Below, in pieces: positions 37,437 to 48,098 of a stretch of DNA of 64,000 nucleotides (position 1 is its first letter; each line of letters starts with the position of its first letter). The position numbers were made by a program, and so were the translations under genes. Origin of the DNA: Dreissena polymorpha (taxonomy: Eukaryota > Mollusca > Bivalvia > Myida > Dreissenidae); assembly GCF_020536995.1 (NCBI RefSeq), contig NC_068357.1, forward strand, positions 128,698,903-128,762,902, given 5' to 3'. The notes beneath the pieces are model-generated. The model saw nothing but the letters and a program-made list of their open reading frames with translations. It did no database searches and was not told where the DNA came from.

Positions 37437-38990
37437 TTAATATAGACCGTACGCGTGACGGAAGTATATCGGGAACGGCGGCGCGAGCGCTTGCTTTTTG
37501 TGTTGGCTATGTCGCATGATGATAGGATTCGGGCGGTATCGGTTCAAATTAAGTTTTTTCCTATGGATGTGTAGAGGCGAGCTCTCATTGTTTCTAGGTT
37601 GCCAGTTGTGACGTTGGAATTGTGTGCGTAGTGGTGTTTGTTGTTGTTGTTTGGGGGTGACCGGGTTGTTAGCGTTAATGGTTGGTTTGTGGGTTTTTGC
37701 TTGCTGTGATTGTTGTTGTTGTGTGGGAGGAGGATTCATAACCTGTTTTGGTTTTGTGGGTTGAACGGGCGTTGGTGATGGTTGCACGGGCGGTGTTGGT
37801 TTGATGTTGAGTTGCTCAGCCTCTTTTTCAGGGAATTTATTTTTGAGAATAGTTAGTATTTCAGCTTCAGATTTACCTACAAGTTGTTTAGCAATTTGTT
37901 CTAGATTAGGGCGCTGATTTGTTGTAGACATGTTATTAAGGTAGTTGTTAGTAAGTCGAAGGTTTTTGTTGTTAATAGTGGTTTGGTACTTGAGGTACAC
38001 TGGGCACCCCTTATACGCCGCGCTGTGGCCTCCACCACAGTTTGCGCACTTCCTAGTGTTCCTTGATGTGCACGACGCGTGCGAGTGGTTACCCGCGCAG
38101 TGTGGGCATTTCGCATTGTTTTTGCAAACGTGCGCTGCATGGCCGAACATCTGACACTTAAAGCACCGTAGGCTGGCGAATAGTGCGGGCTTAACGTTGT
38201 GGCCTAGGATGTTGGTTGGCGCGTTTTCGGATTTAAAAGTAACTGTTATAAATTTGTTTCTTGCTCCACTATGGACGGCCTCTACGTTAGGTTTAGATTT
38301 TAGTTCATTCTTTAGTTTCTCGATGTTCGCATTTAGGGGGACATGAATTATGCCTTTGCCTAGTTTTGGTTGTTCGGTCAGTTTAAAGTCGTAGTTACCA
38401 TAGGAGAATTGATGTGCTTTATTGATCGCGTCTTTTCTTATTTTAAATAGCAGTCCGGCTTTAACTTCCTTAAGCGGTTTGGTTTGTTCTGATCCAACAA
38501 ACTTCACAAAAGCATCACCAATTGCCTTGGCCTTGTCGCGCGGGAAGATCGCTGCGACAGTGCCAAGGCAGAGGGTGAGCCATATTGCCTGTCCAGGGTC
38601 ATAGTTGTTGGATTGCCTAGTGGACTGAGGCCTGGGAGATTTATTAGGTACATTCACCGGCTTGTCATTGAGGGTTTGATTGACCTTTGAGGGGGTAGAG
38701 TTTGTCTGATGCGTCGCGTCATTTGTTATCAGAGTGGCAATGAATTGGGGAGAGTTAGGGATAGAATCAGGGATGGTATCCGGGCTTGGATCCGAGTTAC
38801 GCGTGACGTGTTGATTGGGGGTCAGGGGTTCCTTAGGGGTCAACGTGACTGTGTAAGGTGTACCCGTCTCCGAGTCTATTGAGAGGTCACCGGCGCGGAA
38901 AGAAGATTTTTGAATCTTTGGAGTCACCATTAACGTAGCGGTTACATTGGCATACGTTTTCATTGTTAACGTTTTTGTGACACGTTGCAT
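37437..38990 (-). CDS. LINE ORF1: gag-like RNA-binding protein with CCHC knuckles
   Basis: It is a 517-residue open frame. The N-terminal ~130 residues are Ser/Thr/Pro-rich. Residues ~140-270 form a globular region (IWLTLCLGTVAAIFPRDKAK ... NVKPALFASLR). Zinc knuckles at ~275-330 read CFKCQMFGHAAHVC, CPHCAGNHSHASC and CANCGGGHSAAYKGC. The C-terminal ~130 residues are rich in Gln, Pro and Thr. Knuckle-bearing ORF1s of this kind bind the element RNA in I, Nimb and jockey-type LINEs. The frame has no interruptions. The start is the first ATG of the open frame and leaves an 851 nt 5' UTR. ORF2 follows in a different frame after 17 nt, so termination-reinitiation is plausible. Confidence 0.9.
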   Translation of the reverse strand: MQRVTKTLTMKTYANVTATLMVTPKIQKSSFRAGDLSIDSETGTPYTVTLTPKEPLTPNQHVTRNSDPSPDTIPDSIPNSPQFIATLITNDATHQTNSTPSKVNQTLNDKPVNVPNKSPRPQSTRQSNNYDPGQAIWLTLCLGTVAAIFPRDKAKAIGDAFVKFVGSEQTKPLKEVKAGLLFKIRKDAINKAHQFSYGNYDFKLTEQPKLGKGIIHVPLNANIEKLKNELKSKPNVEAVHSGARNKFITVTFKSENAPTNILGHNVKPALFASLRCFKCQMFGHAAHVCKNNAKCPHCAGNHSHASCTSRNTRKCANCGGGHSAAYKGCPVYLKYQTTINNKNLRLTNNYLNNMSTTNQRPNLEQIAKQLVGKSEAEILTILKNKFPEKEAEQLNIKPTPPVQPSPTPVQPTKPKQVMNPPPTQQQQSQQAKTHKPTINANNPVTPKQQQQTPLRTQFQRHNWQPRNNESSPLHIHRKKLNLNRYRPNPIIMRHSQHKKQALAPPFPIYFRHAYGLY

Positions 38991-39841
38991 TTTTCCCTTG
39001 TGGGTTGGTCTTATTAGTACACGAACTACGTTGTATTATCGGCGGTTTAAGTCTGTACTTCTAAAGTAGGTCACCTATATTGGAGCGCGCGGACGTGATG
39101 GAGATACCGGCAGGTGCGCGGTTGTATTAAAATGGTATGTTACTGGCGTGCTAATGAGGTAAACTAAGAAAAGTAATAACCCAAGTTAATTTCTGGTACA
39201 GTCAATGTACTACTACCTAAGACTAGTTTAACTGTTTAGCTGTTGAGAAAAAGGATTAGTTCAATGGGTTAAAGGTGGTAAAAGTGGTAAATAATGTTAG
39301 ATTTGGCACTTGACAAGACTTACTACTTCCGCGACCCTTCTTTGTTCTCAAAATCCACCCACTTTATCACACTTAAGAGAGATTAAACCACTAATTAAAT
39401 CACTGATATCTTATTTAATTATCCTCTATTAATCCCTGTAATTGCTTATGGTTCACTAGTCCACTGATTAAGTAATTTCTGACAGATTTGTTCCTAAAGA
39501 CTCTGTTGAAAAGTAGAAAAAGAAAGAAAACTATGATCCTATTGATTTGAATAATTCTTATCTTCCCTTAATTTCCTAACACTGATTCACTTTGGAGCTT
39601 ATTGCTGTTAGAGCACTATCTCCGAAGTAGGACTTCAGAGGATAGACCCTGACTTAAGGTTGAGCTTGTTACGAGATTTTCTAAGACTCTAAGTTGAAGA
39701 ACACGGTTGTAAGATAAAAAATATTTAAGCTAATCCAATAATCCGATTATCGCAAGAAACACGTCCGTTCGCCACGAGATTAACGATCCGAATGGATACC
39801 TCGGAATGACCGATACCTCGGCACACGCGTTTTGCCGTGTG
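38991..39841 (-). promoter_or_regulatory. LINE 5' UTR / likely internal promoter region
   Basis: It comprises the 851 bp between the 5' insertion boundary and the ORF1 ATG. By family knowledge the internal Pol II promoter of a full-length LINE should lie here, near 39,841 on the - strand (start CACACGGCAAAACGCGTGTG, itself an imperfect hairpin). I see no TATA box. The assignment is positional. Confidence 0.45.
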
Positions 39842-39853
39842 ATGCGCAATTAG

Positions 39854-39977
39854 AGAAAATTGTAGTTAATTATTCCCAGTGCTTGTAGATTTATTCGATT
39901 AACTCGCTTTAAATTTCATATTATGTATATGTAATTGCATTTGTGGCAGGAATTATGTAGATTATATAGATCTATAG
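39854..39977. repeat. Segmental duplication, copy A1, second piece
   Basis: AGAAAATTGTAG through ATTATATAGATCTATAG matches 50,497-50,636 of copy A2, which shows that the LINE and the following TIR element entered one continuous segment. Confidence 0.85.
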
Positions 39978-40423
39978 GGCATTATCCCCTCTTTTGGTCC
40001 GCGGACCATGTATAATTTTGTATAGGAACAGAACTATATATTATTAAAATTATATTTAAAAAATTGCATTAGGCCCGCTCCTTCAGTAAAAAAAATTTGA
40101 AGAAAGTAGTCCGGATGTAAATAGATATAAACTTCGGCTTATTCCGTCTGTTTCCGGAATCTAGAAAAAAGTAGACATGATCTATAGTCTGTTTCTAAAA
40201 ATACTACAGTTTATTCCGTCATTATTTGAAATAAACTTACCTTATTTGCCTTTCCAATTAATTCCTATGAAAGCATCCATTGTTTATAAACCTCCCGCCG
40301 ATGTTGTCGTGTTTCCATCTCACATACAACTGCATGTCAGTGAAAATAATATGATCTTATCTAAACATGAAACCCAAAAACATTTAAACTGGGAACTGCG
40401 GTTTACACCCACAACACAGTGTG

Positions 40424-41673
40424 TAGAGCTGTAACGATTCACCCATCATTCGATTCGATTCGATTTCGATACCAAACGGTTCGATTCGATTATTTTCTAT
40501 TCGATTCAAAATAAACTATTTGCTGCTTATTTTGCAAACTTGTTCATGTTTGGTCTGTCCAGGGCATGCATTAATATGTTTGGTATTTGTTATTAACTTA
40601 TTATGTTGAACATTTAAAGTGTTTAATTTTTTTAATAAAATTTAAAAACGCAACATTGTTTTATAAGTAACAAATTTATTGAACAAAACTTCCTGTTGAG
40701 TTATTCTTAAAAACAACAACATAAAATGCACAATGTATCACACGTGTTTAACAGAATAAAAAAATGTAAGTATATAAACAACATCCAGTTGACTTCTTAA
40801 CAGAATGCACACAGTTTAGTAAACAAACCATATGTATTGAGGAAAAAAATGATATAAAAACATCACATGGGTATTAGTAACAGCAATGTTCCCATACTTT
40901 TTATTTTTATTTTAACGGTGCGTCTTTCAGCGTGGCTGAAGAAGCCATTTTACTGGCTGATGTAATGCTCAGCATGTTATTCAGGTCACATAACCCCAAA
41001 CCGGAACTCCTGTTTTTAGGGTTACATGCAGTCAGTTTGATAATTAGCACACATTGTTGAGTGCATGCTGCCTAGGATTTGTAAAATACATTGCAAATGG
41101 TTGGTTTTGGTATCAACTTGAAGGTATATTTGTAAGCAATAAGAAAATAAGCCATTTTTGTGCTCTACTTTTTGTGTTGATGGTTCCCGGCTTTGAAAGT
41201 AGGTCATACTATTTGAGCCCAAAATGGTTGTCTGCACAGCTGCAAAAACCGGTTTGCCTATTCTAAGGTAAATATTTTGAGTTTGCGCGTATAGAATTTA
41301 ATGACATGCATTTTTTTCAAAAGATTATGCATTAATCTTTCCAATGATGTATGATGATATAGTGGGTATGCGCTTGATCATGGTAAAAATTGATATCGAA
41401 CTTCAACTATTTTATATGTAATATAGAAGGAAATTAATTGCGCATGCGTAACCTTCATTCATTCATTGCATGCCATATTGGCTATTGACCAATCACAAGA
41501 CGTATTACGAATGACAAGAAAGTTTAGACGACGGATTTGAAAAGTAAAGTTTAAAATGCGGATCGATCGGGATTGCAGTGAATCGAATCGAAATTGGCCG
41601 TATTGGTATCGAAATCGAATCGGCGGCGTTGAACCGGTTTTTCGATGCATCGAGCCGAATCGTTACAGCTCTA
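40424..41673. mobile_element. 1.25 kb hAT MITE, 8-bp duplication ACAGTGTG
   Basis: The left tip TAGAGCTGTAACGATTC and the right tip GAATCGTTACAGCTCTA are perfect inverts. ATTCGATTCGATT-type repeats lie inside both ends. ACAGTGTG flanks both sides exactly (40,416-40,423 and 41,674-41,681). The tips and the 8-bp duplication identify hAT. It has no transposase and is nested in the 5.55 kb element. Perfect duplications suggest a fairly recent insertion. Confidence 0.92.
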
Positions 41674-41831
41674 ACAGTGTGGTGTATTTACTCATTACCG
41701 CATGCTCCGTCGAAGCTCATTAGCTATGCAAGCCTGAGATTATTTGATCCGCGCTATGGTAATTCTGCAGCAAGCAGACCAAGAGTTCTGCGCCTCTATA
41801 TATACTCCCGTTAATTGGTCTGCCCGTTCAT

Positions 41832-43702
41832 CCAAGCAAACATAGACGTTGAAAAGACGTTGTACCATGACGTTGAATAACCGTTGAATTTTGGTTGTAA
41901 ATAAGTTTTTTAGACGTCATTTTATGACGTTAATTCAACGTCATGTTACAACCAAAATTCAACCCTTTTCAACCAAAATCCAATCATTCTACAACCACTA
42001 TGCAACCACTTTGCAACCAAAATTCAACCACTTTGCAACGTTAAAATGTATGGTTTGCTTAACGTCCTCGAAACTTTGCGGAATAACGTTATCATTTAAC
42101 CTAAAACGAACCTAAATCTAATTTTCATATTGAGGTTGAAAACCAACACATCTTTATTCTACACAAGTTTATTGCATGAATGTAATTTATGCAAATGCAA
42201 ATACACATCATCGAATTGTTGTTCTTTTTTGTCTTGAATCCGGATCCGTTCGTGTGTTTTCCCAGTTGTCCTGGAAGTACAAAAAATATCAGAATGACCA
42301 ACTGTTCCTTTTTTAATAAAACGGAGAAAAAATGACAAGACATACATGTACCGCATGAATAACACTTAGAAAACACACATATATGCGTCATCTTGAAAAT
42401 ACACATATATGAAACCGAATTTTCTATCATAAATGGTAAAATAATCAAGCGTTAAACTATCTTTAAATTTAATAATGTATTTTATGACTGTATCAATTCA
42501 TAAATAAATTTGAAATTAACCTACAAAATCAAGATTTTGATCTTATCATGACCAACAAACACTTTTAATAAATTACATTTTACATAATTATATATTTCAA
42601 TTTTAGATTTAATAAAATTAATAAATGAGGTCAAGACACATTTTCGAATTTTATTTTTTTTCAATTAACGGTGAATTCGGATTATCGGTGCTCGAAATAA
42701 CGTACGGTGTTTAAGTGAATATATTTATTTTTCACGTAATTACATGTGTTTTCAAGAATGTTTTCAAAAACAAATATGACTTTAAGTGAACGTTTGTTTA
42801 TTCAAAAGTGGTACGAAGTCTCCATGGTACGAGTTTCCCCATAATTCCGAATTTGAATTAAAGCAAGTGCATAATGATATCAATTTTAATATTACAAATT
42901 GAAATAACAATTATAACCTACCTCGCAAACTGTTGTTTACCGTCGATTGTAGGTCCCAATTTCTTTTATTATTGAACAAAATAAGTTTACGTTCTATAAC
43001 AGCACATTTTGAAAATCCAATTAGCCAGTAGGTCAGTGAACAAAGGAATCGAGATCTGCAAGTTTAGATAACATGAAAATCGCGCTTGCAAACAGTGGAA
43101 GATACTCAAACGGGTCAAAATGCAAATCAGTACTTATAAGCGTATTTTGTAAAAAAAAACACAACAACGTCAAATTCTTAATGAAAACATTTTTAATGTA
43201 CATGTTTATATTGTGTGATTTTTTATACGTTCTTATAACGTTCTGCAAACGTTACAAATGTAACGTTGAAATTTGGTTTCCCGATAACGTTCCGACAAAA
43301 ACGTTGTAAGAACGTTACGGGTACGTTACACTTTTTAGGTCCACCAATACATCCTATAGGATCGTAAAAATATACTGTTCAACATATATTTCATATAACT
43401 AAAATAAGTTACGAATACTGATAGTTTGATTTTTGTTACAACGTTCTAAAAACGTTCTGGGAACGTTCTGTGCGAACATTACCTAAATAGAACTTATTTG
43501 AAACATTACGCGCTTGCTGGGAAGATTTTTCTTCAACATAGTTATTTTATGACCTAAATACAACGTCGTATAGACGCATTTTCCCGACGTTGTTTAAACG
43601 TCGCCATTCTAACGTTGAATCAACGTTGTATTTTGGTTGCCGACGTCGCGACCGAAATTCAACCAATATTCGACGTCTATTCAACGTCGGGTGTTTGCTG
43701 GG
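41832..43702. mobile_element. CAACGT-rich TIR element, nested
   Basis: The ends are CCAAGCAAACATAGACGTTG and, inverted, CCCAGCAAACACCCGACGTT. Dense subterminal (A/T)CAACGT / ACGTTGAA motifs lie at 41,850-42,060 and 43,560-43,690. A second, inner end with AACGTTCTGGGAACG and GCGCTTGCTGGGAAG at 43,440-43,524 suggests another related copy inside. The flanks rejoin as the ~290 bp tandem unit of the host element. The exact duplication is unclear. No coding frame is recognised between the ends. Confidence 0.65.
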
Positions 43703-44063
43703 TTAATACTTAAAATGTTAATAATTTTATTTTAAAATCATTAACACACTAACCCCCAAAAATACCAAGCCCAAGTTTTAAAAATATGACCCCCCCCCCC
43801 CAAAAAAAAAAAACAACAACAAAAAACAACCCTCTTTCCGGAAAGTTCCCCCCCCCCCCCTTGCATGATGAATAAATGTTGGATGTAAAAGCATCGCGCT
43901 CGCTATATATATACTCCCATTATTTGGTCCGGACCAAAAGAGTTCTGCGCCTCTATATATACTCCCGTTATTTGGTCCGCTCATTCAAAATACTTGAACA
44001 TGTTAATATTTTTTTTTAATCTTTAACACACTAACCCCCCAAAATACCAAGCCCCAGTTTTAA

Positions 44064-44578
44064 AGGGATCTTTTCACGCTTTTGTAAATTGACAAAATTG
44101 AAAAAAGTTGTTTCAGATTCGTAAGTTTTCGTTTTAGTTATGATATTTGTGAGGAAACAGTAATGCTGAACATTAACCATGCTCTAATATAGCCATTATA
44201 TGCATCTTTTGACGATTTTAAAACCTAAAAATTTTAAAGCGTTGCAACGCGAAACGATTGAATAATTTGGAGAGTTCTGTTTTTGTCGTTAAATTTTGTG
44301 AAACTACGAAGATTGCTTATATAATGTATAAAATACCTCACGAATGTGTATTCGGCGGTATAGCTCAGTAGGCTAAAGCGTTTTTACTTCAGGACTCTGG
44401 CAGGACTCCAGGGGTCACTGGTTCGAAACCTGCTCCGGGCAATGTTCTTTTCCTTTTCTTTTTTTTTTTTCTTGATTTTTTACTGGAGCTTTTACGATCC
44501 AATGTTTACATTTATCAATATAAAGCATTTAATGAATAAGTTTTTAAAAAAAATGCCAAAATCTGTGAAAAGGCCCCT
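44064..44578. mobile_element. TTAA-flanked MITE carrying a tRNA-like sequence
   Basis: The left tip AGGGATCTTTTCACG and the right tip, inverted as AGGGGCCTTTTCACAG, are flanked by TTAA on both sides (44,060-44,063 and 44,579-44,582). The unoccupied tandem unit near 45,060 reads GTTTTAAAAATATG. A TTAA target fits Kolobok or piggyBac-type elements. It holds a tRNA-like block at 44,353-44,441. It has no coding capacity. Confidence 0.75.
44353..44441 (+). tRNA. tRNA-like sequence with long variable arm, probably not functional
   Basis: An A-box-like TATAGCTCAGTAGGCTAAAG, a TTTTTACTTCAGGAC anticodon-arm region, a long variable arm and a B box GGTTCGAAACC occur at proper spacing, and a T-run follows at about 44,459-44,471. 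The acceptor halves (GGCGGTA / TGCTCCGGGC) pair poorly. The long arm is like tRNA-Ser/Leu. It is likely a captured tRNA relic inside the MITE that may still bind TFIIIC. Confidence 0.4.
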
Positions 44579-45539
44579 TTAAATATATGACCCCCCAAAG
44601 AAACCCTCTTCCCGGAAAGTTCCTCTCTTTGCATGATGAATAAATGTTGGATGTAAAAGCATCGCGCTCGCTATATATAACACTCCCGTTATTTGGTCCG
44701 GACCAAAAGAGTTCTGCGCCTCTATATATACTCCCGTTACTAATTGACATATGTGAGAAATCTGCAAACTGTTAACGATGATGAATAAAAAAGAAAAAAA
44801 AGAAAAATATTACAAAAACAAATATCTCTGATAACTTACAACAAAAGAAAATGTCGGAAATGGCATTAGGAATGTATAAATAATCGTTGGTACTTGAAAT
44901 CGTGATTCAGCGGACCAACGAAATCCACGAAAATTCGTACCACACGAAATTTAATGGTTTTACAGTACTATTTGGTCAGCTCTTTCAAAAATACTTGAAA
45001 ATATTAATAATTTTATTTTAAAATCTTAAGCACACTAAACCCCCAAAATACCAAGCCCCGGTTTTAAAAATATGACCCTCCCAAAGAAACCCTCTTTCCG
45101 GAAAGTTCCTCTCCTTGCATGATGAATAAATGTTGGATGCAAAAGCATCGCGCTCGCTATATATAATACTCCCGTTATTTGGTCCGGACCAAAAGAGTCT
45201 GCACCTCTAAAATATATTCTGATTATTTGATCCGCTTATTAAATATACAATGAAATTCTAATAGTGTCATTTTGCGCGGACGAAATAACGGGAGTATATT
45301 AGAATAAAACTTTTTTCTCAAAATATGTTCACTTACGGAATAAACTGCATTTCTGAAGAAAATGATTAAACAGACTATACTATCGTAATAACTATAATAC
45401 GGTATTCATACGCAAACGAAAATAGGACAGAGAAAATATTTTATTTTTACGCTAGAGAAAAATCAACATACTAGTTTCCAAAGAAGAATCAAAGATAGTT
45501 TGGTCCGCGGACCAAAAGAGGAGATAATGCCATCTATAG

Positions 45540-46209
45540 TATGCGAACATTTTTCCTATACGTTTGTTAAGTCTGTCCGCCACCGTAATAAATTTGATAA
45601 TCATTGAAGCCGGTTAAAAATAAATCAAATCCATTAGGCAGACCTAAACAGAATGGCAGCCCCTGTGTAATTTGAAAACTGCTGAGAGGAACACAATTCT
45701 TATTCTTGTTTTTTGCGAAGATATTTAAATGGAAGGTTTGTATACAAATATGTCTTTCATTTAACTAGCCCATCGTTTAATTATATATTTATAATTAATT
45801 TTCAATTTGTTTTATATATTATTGATATGGTTTTACTTTCGATTTTGACATTTTTATTTTAAATTAATGATTAAAAATATTTCGACAGGTAATGTTTAGT
45901 ATTGACATAAAACGTATGATGGATGTGAAAAAAATCTGATTTTTTTTCTTTATTTGCATGTGATGACCAATGAGTCATTCTTGGAATTAAACTGGGTTTC
46001 CATTTTCACTTTCTATTTGAAATTGATGCCAAAATGATTTACATGAAGGCTTGATCATGACCTCCAGCAATACAAACTGTTTGACTGATTATAACATATT
46101 GCTTTTATTTTGGGATGAAATGGATTTTCTCTTTACCCATATGATGAATGATATTGAATTTTAAATTGCAAATCTCTTGGTTACAGTTTTAATTCACAGG
46201 CTTTCTGTA
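45540..46209. repeat. Segmental duplication, copy A1, third piece
   Basis: TATGCGAACATTTTTCC through CACAGGCTTTCTGTA matches about 50,637-51,390 of copy A2, with scattered substitutions and small indels. It contains no gene: the 90-codon frame in the A2 counterpart is not conserved here. Confidence 0.8.
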
Positions 46210-46551
46210 TTTGCTAGCACAGGTGGTTAGCGTGTGGCTATGATATTAATTAGTGAAAACATCATATTGAATGATAAATAACCATATTATAACGAAAAAT
46301 TAACTTTTCTGAAGAAAAAAAATTTCACTATCAAATATATATATAACAAGATATGCAACTCAAAATCACCCCAAAACGGGGTGCATCGCTTTGAACAGCC
46401 ATATCTTCATCAATTGTTTCACGATCTTGGTCTTATTCAACGCAGAAATGAATTTCCTTTCTGAAAATGTATATGTCTTGCAATATTTTTACAAATGCTG
46501 GGTCAACTTTTAAGAAATAACACGATACACAACTCGCATGACCCAGTTTAC

Positions 46552-47373
46552 CAAGGTGCCTGAACCACGTGACTTTTTCGGCTATGTGTGGGACAATCGG
46601 ATGTAAACAAAACGTCGCTTCAGGTAACGTTTTTGATAATTTCTTCATTATTTCAAGACCATTTTCAAAAAAAACAAAGACGAGTGCCCGGTCATTGTAA
46701 AAAGACACAACTTTGTTAAGTTTGCGCAAAATTAATTAAGTATTTTTTCCGTAAGTTTACGACAATCATGATAATTTTGAGTAACATGAACGTAGGATTA
46801 TCATATTTAAGGCGCGCAAAGCACTACCAACAATGTTTATTGACCAACTTGTGTTATTCAGACAGACTTTAAATATTATTGACGTTAATGTCAATCTTTC
46901 GATTCTCTAAGTTAGTTTGTATACCACACATAGCATTTAAAAATTTGTCCCACACATAGCATCATTACATTTTCATACACACACTCCGAATCAGATGTAT
47001 TTGCGCAAACATACAATGTATGTAGCTTCTCTATGAAGAATTACAATGTCCGCCCTATTTTTTAAACCCTCGACAACATTGTAATCAACGTTATTGTTGA
47101 TCGAATAAAAAATATACCACACATAGCATTTCACTTCGTGTGTTTTCAAGCACGCGGTTGCACTTTTTGGAAAAATTACTTAATTAATTTAGCGCAAACT
47201 TACCAAAGTTGTGTCTTTTGACAATGACCGGGCACTCGTCTTTGTTTTTTTGTTTTTGGAAAATGGTTTTGAAATAATGAAGAAATTATCAAACACGTTA
47301 CCTGAAGCGACGTTTTGTTTACATCCGATTGTCCCACATATAGCCGAAAAAGTCACGTGGTTCAGGCACCTTG
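46552..47373. mobile_element. Nested foldback element, 5-bp duplication TTTAC
   Basis: CAAGGTGCCTGAACCACGTG at the left and its inverse at the right open ~185 bp inverted arms. Both arms give the same translated frame (EATFCLHPIVPHIAEKVTWF), which is simply the arm read twice. TTTAC flanks both sides (46,547-46,551 and 47,374-47,378). The loop has smaller A/T-rich repeats (CCACACATAGCAT, three times). The size (822 bp) and 5-bp duplication resemble those of the foldback at 23,998. No transposase is present. Confidence 0.8.
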
Positions 47374-47425
47374 TTTACACTGAACAGGCAGTATTTAAGA
47401 CTGAAATCTTCACGGAGTAAAGGGC

Positions 47426-47719
47426 GTAGCGGATCCGTGGTCTAGTGGTAACACACTGGCTTCACAATCCAGAGATCGCTGGTTCGATCCCCCGCTGCAT
47501 CTAACCTACTAACTCGTCTTTCGCATGAGACATTAAACCGAGGTGCAGTGTACTAGGTGCTATACACCAGGCACTAAAAGACCCAGGGTCACCTCTGGAA
47601 CGGGGTGTCTCCTGTATCTTGCACTATCCCCCGTAACCAACTAACACGTCTTTCTGGGGGCGATGGCCATATGGGAGACAATCCCGGTGCACTCGATAAA
47701 AAAAGAAAAACACAAAACA
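47426..47719 (+). mobile_element. tRNA-derived SINE with 14-bp target duplication
   Basis: A perfect duplication ACGGAGTAAAGGGC flanks it (47,412-47,425 and 47,720-47,733). The head has A box TGGTCTAGTGGTAACACA, TTCACAATC at the anticodon loop and B box GGTTCGATCCC. A body follows that contains GAGACATTAAACCGAGGT, a block I recognise from widespread invertebrate SINEs (superfamily not verified). The tail is A-rich (AAAAAAAGAAAAACACAAAA). An intact head, a body and a perfect duplication mean a recent insertion, into the 1.87 kb element. Confidence 0.9.
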
Positions 47720-48098
47720 ACGGAGTAAAGGGCATTTTTCCTGCAAAGTTCACGAACCTCGATACCATAATTCAATAAAACGTATGAAAAAACATTATTA
47801 CCGTGCTTGCCGTTACATTATGCATCAAAACTAACTGTCCAGCGCCGTTTGAAACCTTTGTCTACATACATTTCAAATAACTGACATTTTAAACACACGA
47901 GTGATTTCATTGGTCCAATGCGGAGGTCTGTCTTTACAACTGGAGATTTTATTCATAAATCCTTGTTATATATATATTTGACAGTGATTTTTTTTTCAGA
48001 AAAGTTATTTTTTCGTTATAATATGATTTTTTATCATTGAAAATGGTGTTTTCACTAATTAATATCATAGCCACACGCTAACCACCTGTGTTTGCTAG

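Larger units (their letters stand above)
29626..39841 (-). mobile_element. 10.2 kb non-LTR retrotransposon (LINE, I/Nimb-like) next to tRNA-Glu
   Basis: A perfect 12-bp duplication ATGCGCAATTAG bounds the block (29,614-29,625 and 39,842-39,853). The related site at 50,487-50,510 lacks the insertion. Read on the - strand it has a 5' UTR of ~851 bp, ORF1 (gag-like, CCHC knuckles), ORF2 (EEP endonuclease, reverse transcriptase, RNase H) and a 3' region of ~3.86 kb. There is no poly(A) tail at the end: it finishes TAAATAAACTCTGAAACACACA before the duplication, with an AATAAA signal ~25 nt upstream. The gag knuckles and the RNase H after the RT fit the I/Nimb group. ORFs are open apart from one stop, so it is young. 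The long 3' part may be a true UTR or transduced flanking DNA. Confidence 0.88.
43703..45240. repeat. ~290 bp tandem units inside the 5.55 kb element
   Basis: Units carry AATACCAAGCCCCAGTTTTA, TCCGGAAAGTTCC, GCATGATGAATAAATGTTGG, AAAAGCATCGCGCTCGCTAT and a TATTTGGTCCGGACCAAAAG end. Copies start near 43,703, 43,988 and 44,990, with a partial one at 41,750-41,831. The middle copy is split by the TTAA-type MITE. C-runs (43,790-43,800, 43,850-43,860) mark the first copy. Confidence 0.75.
39978..45531. mobile_element. 5.55 kb TIR element, 8-bp duplication ATCTATAG
   Basis: The left end GGCATTATCCCCTCTTTTGG and the right end, inverted as GGCATTATCTCCTCTTTTGG, are both followed by TCCGCGGACC: ~31 bp TIRs with one mismatch. 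ATCTATAG lies on both sides (39,970-39,977 and 45,532-45,539). The unoccupied site GATCTATAGTATGCG is at 50,629-50,643. The TIR core TTTGGTCCGCGGACCAAA recurs inside as TATTTGGTCCG/GGACCAAAAGAG motifs in the tandem units at 43.7-45.2 kb, a candidate transposase-binding repeat. The interior is almost entirely other elements and no transposase is seen. The 8-bp duplication allows hAT or P; the tips are not typical of either. Confidence 0.85.
46218..48090. mobile_element. 1.87 kb TIR element, 8-bp duplication TTTGCTAG
   Basis: The ends CACAGGTGGTTAGCGTGTGG and the exact inverse extend into ~140 bp inverted arms with few mismatches, ending in a (TA)n run. TTTGCTAG is on both sides (46,210-46,217; 48,091-48,098). 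The related unoccupied sequence CATTTGCTAATACATCCACC is at 48,199 and 51,388. The interior holds a foldback element and a SINE. The 8-bp duplication fits hAT in the broad sense, but the CACAGGTGG tip is unusual. A related terminus sits inside both A1 and A2 (GGTTAGCGTGTGGTTAAGAT). Confidence 0.85.

Noticed and set aside
29626-39841. Retrovirus or LTR element as the identity of the 10.2 kb insertion
   Set aside because: The ends are not repeats of each other, there is no protease or integrase, and the EEP endonuclease before the RT shows a non-LTR element.
46433-47420. Two similar frames containing EATFCLHPIVPHIAEKVTWF, as a paralogous gene pair
   Set aside because: They are the two inverted arms of one foldback element read from each end.
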